The notes beneath the pieces were generated by a model. It searched no databases. It saw only the letters and a list, made by a program, of their open reading frames with translations, and was not told where the DNA came from. DNA of 64,000 bases from Liquidambar formosana (taxonomy: Eukaryota > Streptophyta > Magnoliopsida > Saxifragales > Altingiaceae): the NCBI GenBank assembly GCA_039720395.1, contig CM077826.1, forward strand, positions 39,026,790 through 39,090,789. Direction: 5' to 3'. The position numbers and the translations under genes are program-made. Below are positions 1 to 11,399 of the stretch, piece after piece. Position 1 is the first letter of the stretch. Each line of letters starts with the position of its first letter.

Positions 1-70
1 TTTGTGGTAGTTCCTCGAATTTCAACTAGACCAGATCTACATTCCTTTCACCACTGTAAGCAACTCAACT

Positions 71-358
71 ACACTTCCATTCTCTTTCTCAAATTTTAAT
101 ATATATTTTACATGAAAATGATGTGAAATGGAAAGGATTTGTTAATTGCAATGAATTATATCTTTGAGTTGGAAAGGATTTCGCTCGTCTGTCTCTTAGC
201 TCTCTTATACAATTACACTTCCATTCTCTTTCTCAAATTTTAATATATATTTTACATGAAAATGATGTGAAATGGAAAGGATTTGTTAATTGCATTGAAT
301 TATATCTTTGAGCTGGAAAGGATTTCTCTCGTCTGTCTCTTAGCTCTTTTATTTCTTT
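71..358. repeat. Tandem duplication, 144-bp unit
   Basis: Two adjacent copies of a 144-bp unit begin at 71 and 215, both opening with ACACTTCCATTCTC. They differ at only a few positions by eye, so the duplication looks recent. No coding potential or terminal structure is visible. The following 359-601 is unassigned; 410-545 has a G-rich stretch and 541-600 resembles 8790-8872. Confidence 0.85.
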
Positions 359-855
359 TGTTTATCTTATATTTGTAAAAATTGAGTTAATTTAATTTTT
401 TCTTTCTTGCTTGAGTGGGGCGGGACGGGGATGGTTATTAATTTTTTTGCCCCGTTGCGTTTAGGAGCGGGTTTGGGCATAGGGTTTCAATGTTAAGGTC
501 GGGGATGGTATATGGTCGACCCGCCCTATTGCCTATTCCTATACTTAATCAACTATTGAGCCTTAAATTTTGCTTTCTATCGGACCTAATAAGTAACTCT
601 TCTCCAACCAATTTTGATTATTTTCAATAAATTTAAAAAAACAGGAAAGTGGGTCCAGTATTTCCTTTAAAAGAGGGATTTGTTCTCCACAAATTTCTCC
701 TTCAAAAGAGAGATTTGTTCTTTTTTCCTTTATTCAACGTACTACTCCTTTCCACCCAAAAAAAAAAAAAAAATGTGTCAAGCTCCTATTCTCTCTACAC
801 TCCTTCTAACAAGTGATTACATATGGTTATCTTGCGAGAAATAAATCCCGTTGTG

Positions 856-2795
856 TTTGTTGTCCCAAGTGAACCACCCTAGAGGGGGGTGAATAGGGTT
901 TTAAGCTAACAATGGAATATTATGCAATCTTAAACAATTTTAACACAATATATCACAACAATATAAAGCAAGTGTAATATAAAGAGTTTAAGAGATAGAA
1001 AGATTGCAAACAACAATTTAACGAGGTTCGGCTTCCTGCATACATCCTCTCCTCAAGAGCTCCGCTTGAGGATTCCAGTCCACTATCACTCTCTTTCAAG
1101 TTGGAGCAGCAAACCTTTACAAGCCAAATGTTTTCACCTGTCACTTGCTCAACAACACTCTCCAAGTGTCAAACTTAGGGTTATCACCAACCCTTTGATT
1201 ACAAGATTGTAGAAAAAGATTTTTGTGTACAAAGAGACTCTCTCTTTAAGAGTAAATTACACAACAATGAATACTCAGCTCACTTTTAATGATAGCTCAA
1301 TAAATATTCTTGATGAAATTAGGGTTAGAAGATGAATAATAATAAATGCTCCTTGTATTAGTAATCATAAATGCATTTGAATAGTTGTTTATATGGGCAT
1401 TGAATAAAATGACCGTTTGAGGCAATAAATGCCAGGAAAGAGCCATTTGGTAGTATTAAATGCATCAACAGCTTTTCAAAAACTAGCCATTAGAAGTCTT
1501 AGATCACAAATGCAATCGACTGAATTGGTGATTCAGTCGACTGATTCAGACAGAATCAGTTCTTGCTTTGCTTTACTTTCTTATAATTTCAGTTGACTAA
1601 TTGCACAATTGAGTCGACTAAATGCTCAATTGAGTCGACTGAATTGGGCAACAAGCTCTAAAATGTGATTTTCGATGGGATTGATTTAATTAAGTCCATC
1701 AACATTAACTTAGGCCTTATGCAAATGATAAAATCAAATAATAGTGAGTTTAGGGCATATAGGAGTATATTAGGGTTTCATTTTTCTTTTGATTTTTGCT
1801 CTTTGCATGATTTTTAGGATGTTTTAGTATTCTATTCAGATTTGAGTTAGTCTTTCTAATAATGATTTGAGCATGAATATGGTTGGCTTGAGCATGATAA
1901 TTGCCCTATAGCATACATGGGGTGATTAATTGATATTTTCTCAATGCGTTGGGATTATTTGCATATAGTAAGTTGGTTTATGGTAAGTTTTGTTATGAAT
2001 TGTTATCTTCTTCCTCTTGGGTTATTCTCTTTACATTGAATTATAATTCCTAAGTTTCTTATTTTTATAACACTTCTTATATGTTAAGAGTTCTATCTTT
2101 TCTCAAATTCCTATTTTCTTTCACTCCTTTTTGGGAAACTTTTTACTTTTGAAAATTCTTTTTTTCTTTTAATGGAAACTTAGGGTTATTAGTTCAATGT
2201 AAATGGAGTAACCCCTTCTCAATCGAACTACGTGGACTTTGATCCTTACATCTTTGTATCTAGGGTACGTAAATGCTCATTTGATATTCAAGTCTGCCCT
2301 AAGATACAAAGTATCCTAGGTTTTCTTTTCTTTTATTTCTTTTATTATTTATCTCTCTCTCTATCGCTTTCCATATCTCTCCTTACTTGTTCATAGATGT
2401 TTATGAATGTTTTATGGATGAATGGATGGTTATGGATGATTATTTACATACGCATAGTGACTAATTAGGAAGTGATTAAAATAGCCCATATAAATTAAGA
2501 GATTGGGGCGATGTAGGTGCTTATAGGATGTTTCCTAGAACCTTCTCCCATCGTAATTTAGTATCCGAATCCTCTCTTGTTTTGTGAAGACTTACTTTTC
2601 CTTGATTGAAGTCATGTGTTTGGTTTTTTAAAAGGTTTTCTCTAAAATATTTTATGGTTTTCCTCTTTTCCTTAAAAAAATGAGGTGGCGACTCTTTGTT
2701 TGTCATTGTTTTGTTGAACCTTAAAAAACATATTTTTATTTATTTAAATCTATACACTTTTTAAAAGGGTGATTAAAACTCATGGTTCACATAGT
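856..2795. mobile_element. Unclassified insertion inside the mariner-like copy
   Basis: About 1.9 kb separates two segments that are much closer in the sister mariner element. The block begins near CCCAAGTGAACCA and ends near TGGTTCACATAG, giving an 8-bp inverted match GTGAACCA/TGGTTCAC. Left-end motifs (CCTAGAGGGGGGTGAATAGG, then AACGAGGTTCGGC) and right-end motifs (GGGTACGTAAATGC, GAGGTGGCGACTC) recall plant LTR-retrotransposon debris, but I see no paired LTRs and no intact ORF. A CAGTCGACTGA-like motif recurs around 1510-1640. Class and exact borders are uncertain. Confidence 0.5.
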
Positions 2796-2813
2796 GCAAA
2801 CGAGTTCAGGTTG

Positions 2814-3622
2814 ATTTAAACCAAGTTTCAAGCAATTCCTTTACAGCGCTGCACGAATATCCGATCATTCTCTAAAGCTTTGAACGTGGCCAAGTCAACA
2901 TTGCATAGGCGAATCAAAGAAGGTGTCATAAGGCCTCATTCAAACACAATGAAGCCTTATCTAATTGATGGAAATAAGAAAGCGAGGTTACAATTTTGCT
3001 TGTCAATGATTGATCCAAGTACCATCAATACTAATCCAATGTTCATTGATATGTTTAACTATGTTCACATAGATGAAAAATGGTTTACATATCCAAAACT
3101 GATAGAGAAGTACTACCTTCTTCCAAATGAGGATGAGCGTTTGCCGACTTGCAAAAGTAAAAGATTCATAACAAAAATCCTGTTTTTAGCCGCGTTTGCA
3201 AAATTGAAAAAGTAAAAGATTCATAACAAAAATCATGTTTTTAGTTGCCATAGCTTATTCGAGATTTGATGTCTCGCAATCAAGAATTTTCTGGAAAAAT
3301 CGTAATTTTTCCTTTTGCATACAAGGACTATGCAAACGAAATAGTAAGAATCGTATTGCTGGAACTTTAGAAACAAAGCCAATTATGTTAATCACTAAAG
3401 ATGTCATCTGATCATGTTTGATTGAGAGGGTTTTACAGCAATTCGAGCCAAGTGGCCTTGTAGCAACTCAACTACGATATGCATTCAACAAGATAATGCA
3501 AAACCGCATATTGACCCTGGTAATATGGAATTCCTTGAAGCTACATCAAGAGATGGATTTGACATTTATTTATCCTTTCAACCTCCAAATAGTCCAGATT
3601 TGAATGTTTTGGATCTTTGGTT
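2814..3622 (+). pseudogene. Mariner-like transposase fragment
   Basis: Decayed coding sequence of a plant mariner-like (DD39D) transposase. The longest open stretch is 2880-3215 (111 codons) and contains the first catalytic motif as HIDEKWF. Further fragments in shifted frames carry the equivalents of QQDNAKP (near 3490-3510) and of the third-D region PDLNVLDL (near 3595-3615). Frameshifts and stops separate these parts and the N-terminal DNA-binding part is missing, so no functional protein is expected. Confidence 0.85.
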
Positions 3623-3735
3623 TGGTTTAGTTTTTTTTCTTTTTTTTTTTTTTAAAATTTTATAATATGATTTGGTTTTGGTTTTGGTTTAGTAAAATTA
3701 CTCTAACAAAACTAAACCATGAACACCCATACTCA
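3623..3735. repeat. End fragment of a GGTTTGGTTT-type foldback repeat
   Basis: The stretch is rich in TTTGGTTTTGGTT and ends in AAACCATGAACACCCA, the same right-end signature as the complete element at 27827-28558. It abuts the broken 3' end of the mariner copy and probably truncated it. Confidence 0.55.
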
Positions 3736-3781
3736 AAAGTAAAGGCCAAAGAATAGAGACAAGAAGTTGGTATGATTATTA

Positions 3782-6371
3782 CTCCCTCTATCCCACTAAG
3801 ATAGGCCAAATTTCCTACATTTTCTGTCCCAAAATGTTTGGACTCTTTGAGAAGTCAAACTACAAAATTGTTCAAATTTCCTATTATACCTTTTTTTTTT
3901 TTTTATTAAGAATTACTTTAACATAAAACAACTTACAAATCAATAAAAACACACGGAGTCTAGTCTTTGGCTCGCTTGAGAAGATGGACGTTGCTTGCAA
4001 GGGAGTTTAGATCAATTCAAGAAGTTCTGAGCACTACAACCAAAGCAAGATCATCCAAGGCTATTAGATCAAGCATGTTGTAGACTTTCTATTAAAGACA
4101 AGGCAAGCCTTTTCTCCAAAACAAATGTTGCTTCAAAAAAAGAAAAAAAAAATTAGAGAGGAAATATTTTAGAATTCTGTTTCTAACCAAATCTCTTTTC
4201 AAACCTTTCATCTAAAGCCACCATCAACCTACCAATAAAGTGAGTTACAACCATTCAAAGCAAAATGCAAAAATATGTCCAACCTGCTATACCCAGAAAA
4301 TTGAGGAAACAAGACAAGAAAATAAAACATGCTATTCACATTGCTACAACCATATTTTCCCTATTCACATTGTTACAACCAGATTTTCCCTTATACAAAA
4401 AATAAAAAAAAAACAAAAAAACAAAAACAGCTTCATTGTTGCAGGTGAAACAATGCATTCTTCAAAAGACCTTGATCACATTGAACTTGATGAGGGAGAT
4501 TGCCTTCTCATTCCAACCTTTGCTTACTGATATGTGGCAACTTATAATTATTTCCAGCATGAACTTTCATGATCTCAATCATACACAACTGCTATCTTAA
4601 AAATACAAGCTTTAGGCTTTTAGATGATAACTCATTAAAGGACTTCTCAATAACATTAACGAGCTCATCAATCGTTGTGGGTGCTTCTTGATGTTGTAAA
4701 GATTGAATTGCCCTAAGAAACCCAAGATCCAAAACTTTCAAATCTGGAGTATTTGGAGGTTGAAAGGATAAACAGATATCAAATCCATCTCTTGATGCAG
4801 CTTTAAGGAATTCCATATCACTAGGGTCAATAAGCGGTTTTGCATTATCTTGTTGAATAAATATTGTAGTTGAGTTGCTACAAGGCCACTTGGCTCAAAT
4901 TGCTAGGTAAAACCCTCTCAATCAAACATGATCGGATGACATCTTTAGTGATTGACATAATCGGCTTTGTTTCTAAAGTTCCAGCAATATGATTTTTACT
5001 ATTTCGTTTTGTATGCTTCTTATATGTAAAAGGAAAAATTCTAATTTTTCTAGAAAATTCTTGATTGCGAGACATCAAATCTTGGACGACCTACGGCGGC
5101 TAAAAACATGATTTTTGTTATGAATCTTTTACTTTTCCAAGTCCGCAAACGCTCGTCCTCATTTGGAAGAAGGTAGTACTTCTCTACCGTTTGGACATGT
5201 AAAACCACTTTTCATCTGTGTGAACATAGTTAAACATATCAATGAACATTGGGTTAGTATTAATGGTACCTAGACCAATCATCGACAAGCAAAATATTAA
5301 CCTCGCTTTTTTATTTCCATCTGTTAGATAAGGCTTCTTTGTGTTAGAATGAGGCCTTATGAATCCTTCCTTGATTCGCCTATGCAATGTTAACTTAGCC
5401 ATGTTCAAAGCTTTAGAGAATGATCGGATATTCGTGCAGCAGCCGTAAAGGAATTGTTGAAACTTGGTTTAAATCAAGCTGAACTCGTTTGCATCCCAAC
5501 TCTACGCAAAAGTCTAAGAGACACATCAATAGCTATTCCATTCGCAAGATGAACTTTTGCTTGTTTCCAAATTCGACAAATAGATCGTTCAGAAACTGAG
5601 AATAAGGCAGCAACAGATGTAGTGACACCATTTTTCAATCGTCTGTTCTCACTTTGCTTCAATAACACCTCAAATATAGCTTGGCGTTGATCTTTTGTTA
5701 AATTCTTCTTGTTGTATTTGGACACAATAGGATTTATTTCTTACAAGATAACCTATATGTAATCACTTGTTAGAAGGAGTGTAGAGAGAATAAGAGCTTG
5801 ACTTTTTTTTTTTTTTTTTTTGGTGGAAAGGAGTAGTATGTTGAATAAAGGAAAAAAGAACAAATTCCCTCTTTTGAAGGAGAAATTTGTGCATAACAAA
5901 TCTCTCTTTTAAAGGAAATACTAGTGCTACTTTCCAGTTTTTTTAAATTTATTGAAAATCTGTGGCATCAAAATAGGTTGGAGCCCCATTTTTTCTGCAA
6001 AATTAGTTTGAACAAATCCCTGTTTTAAAGGAATTGAAATTGGTGCTACTTGCCACTTTGAAATTGATTGAAAATTTTACCGTCAAAATAGGTTGGAGTC
6101 CTTTTTTTTATTTATTTTATTTTAGGAAAAGATGGTGGAGCCCTTTATTTTTTTTAAGGAAAACAAGTGTGAAAGAAACCCAGAACTAGTTTGGCGCTGC
6201 TTCTTGGGGGGAGGGAGGGGCAGGAGGGTACTATAGTTTGGTTTTATGTCTTGTATGGAGTAGTAAGGGAAGGGTATTTTTTGAAAAAGAAAGTTTAGTC
6301 AATGCATTTATAACTTTTTCTTAATTTGCGTGTTTTGTCAAACTCGGCTTATCTTTGTGGGACGAAGGGAG
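3782..6371 (-). mobile_element. Mariner-like element with both terminal inverted repeats
   Basis: A 2,590-bp element is bounded by inverted repeats of about 26 bp. The left end starts CTCCCTCTATCCCAC and the right end, reverse complemented, starts CTCCCTTCGTCCCAC; these are typical Stowaway/mariner ends. Both sides are flanked by TA (3780-3781 and 6372-6373), the canonical Tc1/mariner target duplication. The transposase lies on the minus strand with its 5' end near 5725. Frameshifts make it non-autonomous now, although its ends could still be recognised by a related transposase. Confidence 0.88.
4592..5725 (-). pseudogene. Mariner-like (DD39D) transposase, decayed
   Basis: The minus strand reads as a plant mariner transposase broken into four open stretches. 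5725-5474 holds the helix-turn-helix DNA-binding region (about 83 residues). 5408-5184 holds the first catalytic aspartate in HTDEKWFY. 5078-4878 is a middle segment. 4816-4592 holds the third aspartate region PDLKVLDLGFL. The second catalytic motif QQDNAKP is readable near 4830-4860 in another frame. Family members are about 400-500 residues in one ORF, so this is a relic broken by several indels. Confidence 0.88.
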
Positions 6372-6503
6372 TAAATACTATCAAAATTATGGTTGGTAAA
6401 ACAAATATCATCTAGATCCACACCTGAAGATATGAATTTTCTTTTCTTTTTTGGGTTGCTTTTCTTATTTTTACTTGCAAAAAAGAAAACAAAAGAATAG
6501 TTA

Positions 6504-6920
6504 GGGGAGGCTATTGCCACCATAAAAATTCCTAAACACCCCATGTATTTTAAACTTTTCAAGGTTTTATGAAAAATATGAAGGTATTCACAAAAACAAA
6601 GCTCGATACCAATTAGAAAACATCATTGAAAAACTCTGTACATGAAAGTTTTTTTAAAATCTATCGTTTAAGTGGATGTTTTGACAAATTTTCATGAAAA
6701 ATTCTGTAAAAACGAAACAAAGAATGTAAATGTCCTAAAAAGCCCTTTTGAACGACAAATTTTGGAAAAATTTTCTTCTACAAAGTTGTCCAAATGATGT
6801 TTTTAGTGGACAATGCGGCTAGTTTTTCATGAAAACCTTTTATATTTCATAAAACCTTGAAAACTTTAAAGTTAAAGGGGGAGTGCTAAAGAATTATTGT
6901 GGTGGCAATAACCTTGCCTC
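6504..6920. mobile_element. Palindromic Mutator-type MITE, copy 1
   Basis: About 417 bp with ends GGGGAGGCTATTGCCACC and GGTGGCAATAACCTTGCCTC, and arms of more than 150 bp that are imperfect inverted repeats of each other. Flanks GAATAGTTA (6495-6503) and AAAAAGTTA (6921-6929) agree at 7 of 9 bases, consistent with a mutated 9-bp target duplication. It belongs to the same family as 9057-9452 and 9615-10023. Confidence 0.7.
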
Positions 6921-7085
6921 AAAAAGTTACTATATATTTCTTTTTCTTTTTTTTTTTTTTTTTTTCCTTTTTTTCACTCTTCCATGAGTAACAAATCGTG
7001 ATTTGTGTATTTGTAGAAGGGTTGCTGGGAAGGGGATGGACGGTATGACTATGCACCAATTTCAATTCTATGCATATAGCAATCA

Positions 7086-7376
7086 CTCAACTATTTTCAT
7101 CAGAACCTGTTTGAGCCCTCCACTTAATAGTTTAAGTTGTTAGGTTGGAAACTTAACATAGTATTAGAGAATGTTGTTTCTGGACCCGTTTCAATCGCGA
7201 ATCCTCTTTGTTTATCCACGTGATAGGCCTGTTTGTATTTTGTTAGGCCTGTACTTGAGGGAGAGTATTGAAAAGTCTCACATCCTACATTGATTAAATA
7301 TCGAGTTTGGTATAGCTTCATATGACTATTTGAGCCCTACACTTAATAGCTTAAACTGTAGGTTGAAAACTTAATA
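7086..7376 (+). mobile_element. Decayed TRIM-like element
   Basis: Two related segments containing CACTTAATAG-TTAA and ending in GAAACTTAACA or GAAAACTTAATA flank a short centre of about 130 bp. Right after the first stands TAGTATTAGAGAATG, a degraded version of the TGGTATCAGAGC primer-binding site. Before the second stands the purine tract GAGGGAGAG. The layout matches the much better preserved TRIM at 42032-42403, here on the plus strand. Confidence 0.55.
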
Positions 7377-7710
7377 AGTCATCTATGGACTTTGTACATA
7401 AAGCACTAAAAAAATTGTGTAGAGGGGAAAGAGTTAGGGGAAGGAGGATAAGTTATCCCCCTTATGTAGTTCAATGGTCCATTTGACTCTTTGAATTGAA
7501 AAAAAAAAAAAAAAAAGGAAAAAAAATTGTGATGCCATTTTTCCAACTAACCAATCGATTGCAACAGAGTTAATCCATGTTACTAACACCAATGTACTGG
7601 AAAATCTTGCAACAAAGTAAATTTACTAGTATTGAACAGTATAAATATACGATGCTAAGAAAGGTATTGGAAAAGATGCATGTGGGTGCCTTCAACCAAC
7701 CCCCCGCGCC

Positions 7711-7726
7711 GGGGGGGGGGGGGGGG
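7711..7726 (+). repeat. Oligo(dG) tract, 16 G
   Basis: An uninterrupted run of 16 G follows CCCCCCGCGCC. It may form a G-quadruplex and is prone to length error in assembly. Confidence 0.9.
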
Positions 7727-9056
7727 TGTGAATATTGGTGTCCATTTATGGAACCTTGTAGTGAAGATTAAAAGCCATCACAAGTTCACTACAATTTATT
7801 TGACATTGGGTTTGGTTTTTTATTTGTGTATGCCTTCATTTGACGGAAATTTCACATCCAAGGAAAGCGAAAGCCCTTTTTCACTCTAAATGTGGACAAG
7901 TTGAGGAAACACAAGGGGTCTAGTGGCAAGCCGAGTTTTGATAAACACCTCACGAAGTGTAGATCTAATGTTCAAAATTCCACTAAAAACATTTGATCCT
8001 CTTAGGGACTATCCTAAGAGTCGACTAGGGCCAATTATAAGCCAATACGTATGAGACAGAAATATTCCACATACTCAAGGGACTGGTTAAGGCGGGAAGC
8101 CTCAAACACCGTACCCTTTTCATATTTTACTTTGTTAGAAAAAGTACAAGTTGAGAATTGGAGGGATACAAAAAGTTGATAATAGAAATGATGTTTAATG
8201 CCACAAGTTGAGATTTTAATAGTAAAGCTGGAGACAACAAGTTGATATACAATACTATCAAAATCATGTTTGGTAAAACATAAATCATCTAAATCCACGA
8301 CACACCCCCCCCCCTCCCCCCCAAAAAAAAGAACTCTTTTTTTTTTTTAATTATTATTCTTACTTGCATAGAGAGGAGGTATTATGAGTTCGTTTAAAAT
8401 TTTAAAAATAAAGAATAAATTTCTTAATTGCAATATGGGTAAGATATTTGTCGGCTCTCAATGTACTCCTCTTACGATCCCAAGCTCATGTTTGGCAAAG
8501 ACTAACAGTGAAATCCCTACTTAAACTCATTTGCCGTTATTACCACCTTTATAATTTGGAATTAAAATTCCAACTTAATCCAAATCCTTCTTTAAACCTC
8601 TCATCCAAACGCACCGTAAAAATACAATGATAGCATGCTCACAACTAATCAAGTGGTATCAGACTTGATTGATAATGTACCACTTGATTAATAAGCTTGG
8701 TTGACATCCAGCTATTTCTGAGACTTTGAACTGACCAAAGGCAGCAGATGGGTGAAGTTAATCTGAGCATGTACAGGCCGAACTAAGCTGATACTCAATC
8801 AACTATTGGGCCTTAAATTTTGCTTTCTATTGGTCTATGCCTCTTTGGACCTAATAAGTGATCCCAGTCAAGAAATTAGATCCTACTCCATGTTTGGTTG
8901 CGCACCCAAGTGCTTTGTGGGTTACTTCACTAACCACCTCAGATGACAAGGGTTTAAGTAGATTGAGAAATAATTTTTCTTCATTTCAAAAAGCACTGCT
9001 TGACACTTGGACCTGTTAGGTTCATCCTAATCAAACTTCAAAGTATTTTACAATGA
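7727..9056. other. Unassigned gene-free stretch
   Basis: No convincing gene. There is a C-rich tract with one T near 8305-8321, and 8790-8872 repeats the sequence of 541-600 (AATCAACTATTGGGCCTTAA). Short ORFs here lack recognisable domains. Confidence 0.5.
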
Positions 9057-9452
9057 GGGCAGCTACTTGGCACCCTAAGACTTGTTTTTTATCCTTCAAT
9101 TTTTTTAAAACTTTTCAAGGTTTTATGAAAAATATTATAAAAAATTATGAAAACTAACCGCGTTGTCTACTAAAAAACATCATTAGAAGAAAACTTTTTC
9201 AAAATATATCGTTAAGTAAAATTTTTGGCCATTTTGCATGAAACATTCTGTAAAAATGAAATAGAGACTTTAAATGACGAAAAAGTCCACTTAAACGACA
9301 TATTTTGGAAAAACTTTATTCTAAAATGTTGTTATTGAACTGAACACAACAGGTAGTTCTCATGAAAAGTTTTTATATTTTTCACAAAACTTTGAAAAAT
9401 TTAAAATAAATGGGAGATAAAAAGTAAGTCTCTAGGTACCAATAGAGGTCCC
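9057..9452. mobile_element. Palindromic Mutator-type MITE, copy 2
   Basis: About 396 bp with inverted ends (GGGCAGCTACTTGGCACCCTA against the reverse complement of AGGTACCAATAGAGGTCCC). The internal arms (TTTTATGAAAAATAT, ACGACATATTTTGG) are shared with copies 1 and 3. It is the most diverged of the three, and I found no convincing target duplication. Confidence 0.6.
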
Positions 9453-9614
9453 ATTTTGCTACAAAGTTGTTGAATTCCTACTGTGTTGTATTATAATTTT
9501 TCTAAGATTCGTTCCATTATTTGTTATTTATTATTTATTATTTTCTTTTTCCATTTTTGAGGATGTTGGGTTGGCTAATGAGGGGATGAAAGGCCAACTT
9601 CATCTTTCGATAAT

Positions 9615-10023
9615 GGGAACGGCTATTGCAACCCCCATTTTTATCACCCCACCTTCCATCTTTTAGATTTTTAAGGTTTTATGAAAAATATAAAATGTTT
9701 TTACGAAAACCTATCATACTGTCCACTAGAAAACATTATTTTGAACAACTTTGCAGAAGAAAGCTTTTTCAAAATCTATCGTTTAAAGTAACATTTTAGT
9801 CATTTATAGCATTTATTTCATTTTTTGCCAAAAAATCTACTTAAACGATAGATTTTGGAAAATATTTCTTTCACAAAGTTGTTCAAAATGACGTTTTCTA
9901 GTGTACAATGCGGCCGGTTTTTGTGAAAACCTTTTATATTTTTTTATAAAATCTTAAAAACCAAAGTAAAAGGGAAGGTTTGATTAAAATAAAAAAAAAA
10001 GTAGGGTTGCAATATCCGTTCCC
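9615..10023. mobile_element. Palindromic Mutator-type MITE, copy 3, with 9-bp target duplication
   Basis: A 409-bp element has ends GGGAACGGCTATTGCAACCC and GGGTTGCAATATCCGTTCCC. It is flanked on both sides by the identical 9-mer TTCGATAAT (9606-9614 and 10024-10032). A 9-bp duplication is the hallmark of Mutator-like transposition. The arms form a near-complete inverted repeat around a short loop near 9800-9830. There is no coding capacity. This copy fixes the borders of the family. Confidence 0.88.
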
Positions 10024-10414
10024 TTCGATAATGGGATATTCAACCCAGTTTGAATTGTCCATGACAGAGCAATGATGCAGAACCTAGCCCAACTACTTAC
10101 CACTAATTCAAATATGTCATTGTAATTGTTCAGGAACGGAGACTTTTTTATTTTCCTTTTTTTTTTTTTTGGTAAAATGGAACTGAGACCTTGCTATCAA
10201 ATTATAGACATTTGGTCAGGCATACCATAATTTTAAAATTATGATATCTTTAGGCCGCCTACCAGGGAAAATAAACAATAAAAATATAGGTGTTGGAAAA
10301 CCTTATTGCCACTTCTAGCATGCACTAGTATTTATTTACCACTAACATGATGGGTCCTATGACAATGTCATATTAGTACTTATTCCATAATCATGTTCTG
10401 TGGTCATTATGCTT

Positions 10415-10564
10415 TAGGGGAATTTTAGATTGGTCAGGCTACAGGAAAATAATTACAGTTCAATACAAATTTCTACTAACTTTATAGTAAATGACTACTA
10501 ACTCAACTAAGAATGATTACTATCTATAATTGTTTACCTAGCTTGACCAATCTGTAATCGCCCC
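10415..10564. mobile_element. hAT-like MITE, copy A
   Basis: About 150 bp with inverted ends (GGGGAATTTTAGATTGGTCAGGC and GCTTGACCAATCTGTAATCGCCCC). It is flanked by TTATGCTT at 10407-10414 and 10565-10572, an 8-bp duplication of the size made by hAT transposases. A relative is at 12499-12641. Confidence 0.68.
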
Positions 10565-10899
10565 TTATGCTTATGTGTTGTTGCCTCGTTACTTGTTTAA
10601 TAGGGGTAACACCCTTCGTACAGCATCTCATGCAGCATCCAATCCATTTTAGCAACAACCCAAAAAAAAAAAAAAAAAAGGAAGAAGAAGAAAAAATTCG
10701 TTAAATAAATTGAGAAAGTTTTGGTCCATAAATATAGTACTACATAAAATGTTATATTTTGATAATGCACATAAGATGCGGTATATAGCATTTCCCTAAT
10801 TTAAAAGTTAAATATTCTAACAAGGAGATATTAACTCTTATATAATTTATATTATGCAATGAATTTCTGGATTCAGCCAAAAAAAAGAAAAACAAGGAG

Positions 10900-11090
10900 A
10901 TGTTAATATGTTATGATCAAGACGTTTTGATGCTCCCTAGTGATTGTCCTTTGTGTGATAGTGACCTTGAAGATTTGAACCATTCTTCTAAAAAAAATTG
11001 GCTTCTTGCCTTTTTGATAAATAATTGGCATATCATTATTCAGGATTGCCCTTTCTTGGGTAGGTTTTTTGGGATGTTTTACTGATTAGA
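10900..11090 (+). pseudogene. Possible L1 zinc-finger-type fragment
   Basis: A 61-codon open stretch includes SDCPLCDSDLEDLNH, which resembles the CPLC...E..NH core of the zinc-binding region found after the reverse transcriptase in plant L1 polyproteins. Nothing else of an L1 is recognisable on either side. The call rests on this one short motif and could be chance. Confidence 0.3.
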
Positions 11091-11399
11091 TGTATTATAT
11101 TTTTAAACAACAGTTTAAATTGGTCAATGAATTAGACAACTCTTTTATTTATTTATTTTATTGAAAAACAAAAAACGTGGTTTTTTTTTTTTAAATCATA
11201 GGAATCAAGTCCTTTTCCAAAGCATTAGCCCTTGTCCTTGTATTATTCTCAATCATGCTTGTAAATTTTTTGAGAAACTTGTTTCTTGAGATGCAGTAGA
11301 TAAACCATGGTTTTCCTTCTAATGTTTCTTTAAGGGGTATCGCTGTGTTTTGTGGACTCGCCAATGTGGAGTTTGTACAGTCCCTGAGGCATTCCTAAC

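Larger units (their letters stand above)
602..3622 (+). mobile_element. Truncated mariner-like element, interrupted by another insertion
   Basis: This is a second copy of the mariner-like element found at 3782-6371, in the opposite orientation. Positions 602-855 match the reverse complement of about 5735-5990 (the 5' untranslated part). Positions 2796-3622 match the reverse complement of about 4760-5490 (the transposase). The copy has lost its left terminal inverted repeat and its 3' end, which stops at 3622 where an unrelated TTTGGTT-rich repeat begins. About 250 bp around the helix-turn-helix coding part is replaced by the insertion at 856-2795. Confidence 0.8.

Noticed and set aside
10900..11090. 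A complete L1 element on the plus strand.
   Set aside because: Only one short CPLC-type motif was seen, without reverse transcriptase or tail; kept as a low-confidence fragment.
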